NCBI GenBank assembly: GCA_021768625.1
Contig: JAETUM010000028.1
Location: 1-33,062 of the forward strand
Length of the DNA: 33,062 nucleotides
Direction of reading: 5' to 3'
Source: Candidatus Stoquefichus sp.
GTDB taxonomy: Bacteria; Bacillota_I; Bacilli_A; Erysipelotrichales; Coprobacillaceae
Part shown: piece after piece, positions 32,715-33,062 of the stretch
Layout: the number at the start of each line of letters is the position of its first letter
Numbering within the stretch: position 1 is the first letter of the stretch
The notes under the pieces: model-generated
The model's input: only the letters and a program-made list of their open reading frames with translations
The model's database searches: none
What the model was told of the DNA's origin: nothing
Program-made: the position numbers and the translations under genes

Positions 32715-33045
32715 TTTACCTCCAATCTCGCATACGCCTATCATGGCGCATACATCATCATTCTAATACTCCTTGAAATTCGGTCGGCTCTGCCGTCCGA
32801 TGTGAGTTGTCAGGCGCCACAGCATACGCCTGACTTTAACCTGCTTAAAATAATAAACTGCAAAATCACTGAAAAATGGCTTAACAATTACTGCCACAAA
32901 CGGCGTATATTTGCATTTGAGTTTGATTTCGGTTAGTGACTTTCCTAAAATACAAACTCTGCAAATTTTGCCGACAGCCTTGCGACAGGTGGTTTATTAT
33001 TTTGTTGGACAGGTTTTTAGATTGTTAGTATTAAAAATTTTAAGA
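32715..33045. other. Probable oriT and right-end region of the small element
   Basis: The 330 bases between the accessory gene and the right repeat hold no gene. They carry GTCAGGCG/CGCCTGAC (32809-32816 with 32827-32834) and CGGTCGGC/GCCGTCCG (32781-32788 with 32792-32799, one mismatch). Inverted repeats upstream of a relaxase operon are the usual setting of oriT. The exact nick site cannot be read. Confidence 0.5.
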
Positions 33046-33062
33046 AGGGGTGGTTTAAATTT
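33046..33062 (+). repeat. 17-base repeat, copy C, right attachment site
   Basis: AGGGGTGGTTTAAATTT at the very end of the window is an exact copy of 29157-29173 and agrees over 16 bases with 17245-17260. The window ends here, so its right flank is not visible. Confidence 0.7.

Larger units (their letters stand above)
29157..33062. mobile_element. Compact integrative mobilizable element
   Basis: Five minus-strand genes (accessory RHH protein, MobL relaxase, excisionase-like protein, a small unknown and a tyrosine integrase) are enclosed by 17-base direct repeats at 29157-29173 and 33046-33062. It has no coupling protein or type IV secretion genes, so it would need a helper element for transfer. 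The right repeat ends with the window, so the right boundary cannot be confirmed beyond it. Confidence 0.7.

Noticed and set aside
1-33062. CRISPR array
   Set aside because: No regularly spaced direct repeats were seen; the only repeats are the hairpins, the attachment repeats and the GAGAGA-type pair.

Overview
The window reads as a low-GC Clostridia genome, probably a gut Oscillospiraceae or Lachnospiraceae relative. The reasons are strong AGGAGG ribosome sites, a MobL-type relaxase, a DUF4314 protein, a GPH sugar symporter with glycosidases, and ROK regulation. The taxon is inferred from gene families and codon use only.

Region 1 (1 to about 16,684) looks like the right-hand part of an integrated mobile element. 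It opens with a DUF4314 protein typical of conjugative elements and a broken ABC exporter on the minus strand. It closes at the 3' half of a tRNA-Gln(CUG)-like gene followed by that gene's own terminator, which is what an integrase leaves at one end after recombining in the anticodon loop. Its main cargo is a very AT-rich, tightly packed plus-strand operon (1999-13701). In order it encodes a carrier protein, a radical SAM/SPASM enzyme, a BtrH-like Cys-His-Asp acyltransferase, a QueA-like SAM ribosyltransferase-isomerase, a PqqD-like leader-binding protein, a 30-residue precursor peptide (6043-6135), a family 4 glycosyltransferase, a PIG-L deacetylase, a second radical SAM enzyme, a TldD-type protease, an AlkZ-like DNA glycosylase, a free-standing adenylation domain with the glycine specificity code, a second carrier protein and a phosphopantetheinyl transferase. 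I read this as an undescribed hybrid of a RiPP pathway (leader YxxP motif, PqqD, radical SAM, TldD) with a thiotemplate aminoacyl pathway (A domain, carriers, BtrH). It also carries sugar-tailoring enzymes and a QueA-like enzyme that could build an epoxide-bearing cyclopentane. The AlkZ-like glycosylase is the kind of self-resistance gene that goes with DNA-alkylating products. Two further minus-strand genes lie to its right: a HicB/DinB-like protein and a BtrH-like protein that appears to lack its catalytic cysteine.

Region 2 (16,685-17,391) has no gene but holds two terminators and several strong hairpins. Region 3 (17,392-29,079) is a glycan-use operon of visibly higher GC. It has a ROK regulator with its own promoter and palindromic operator, a GPH symporter, a metallophosphoesterase, a GH36 enzyme, a GH38-like (DUF5054) enzyme, a six-hairpin glycosidase, a discoidin-GH18 protein and a membrane protein.

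Region 4 (29,157-33,062) is a compact integrative mobilizable element on the minus strand: accessory RHH protein, MobL relaxase, excisionase-like protein, a small unknown and a tyrosine integrase. It is flanked by 17-bp direct repeats, the right one lying exactly at the window end. Its likely oriT is the hairpin-rich stretch upstream of the accessory gene.
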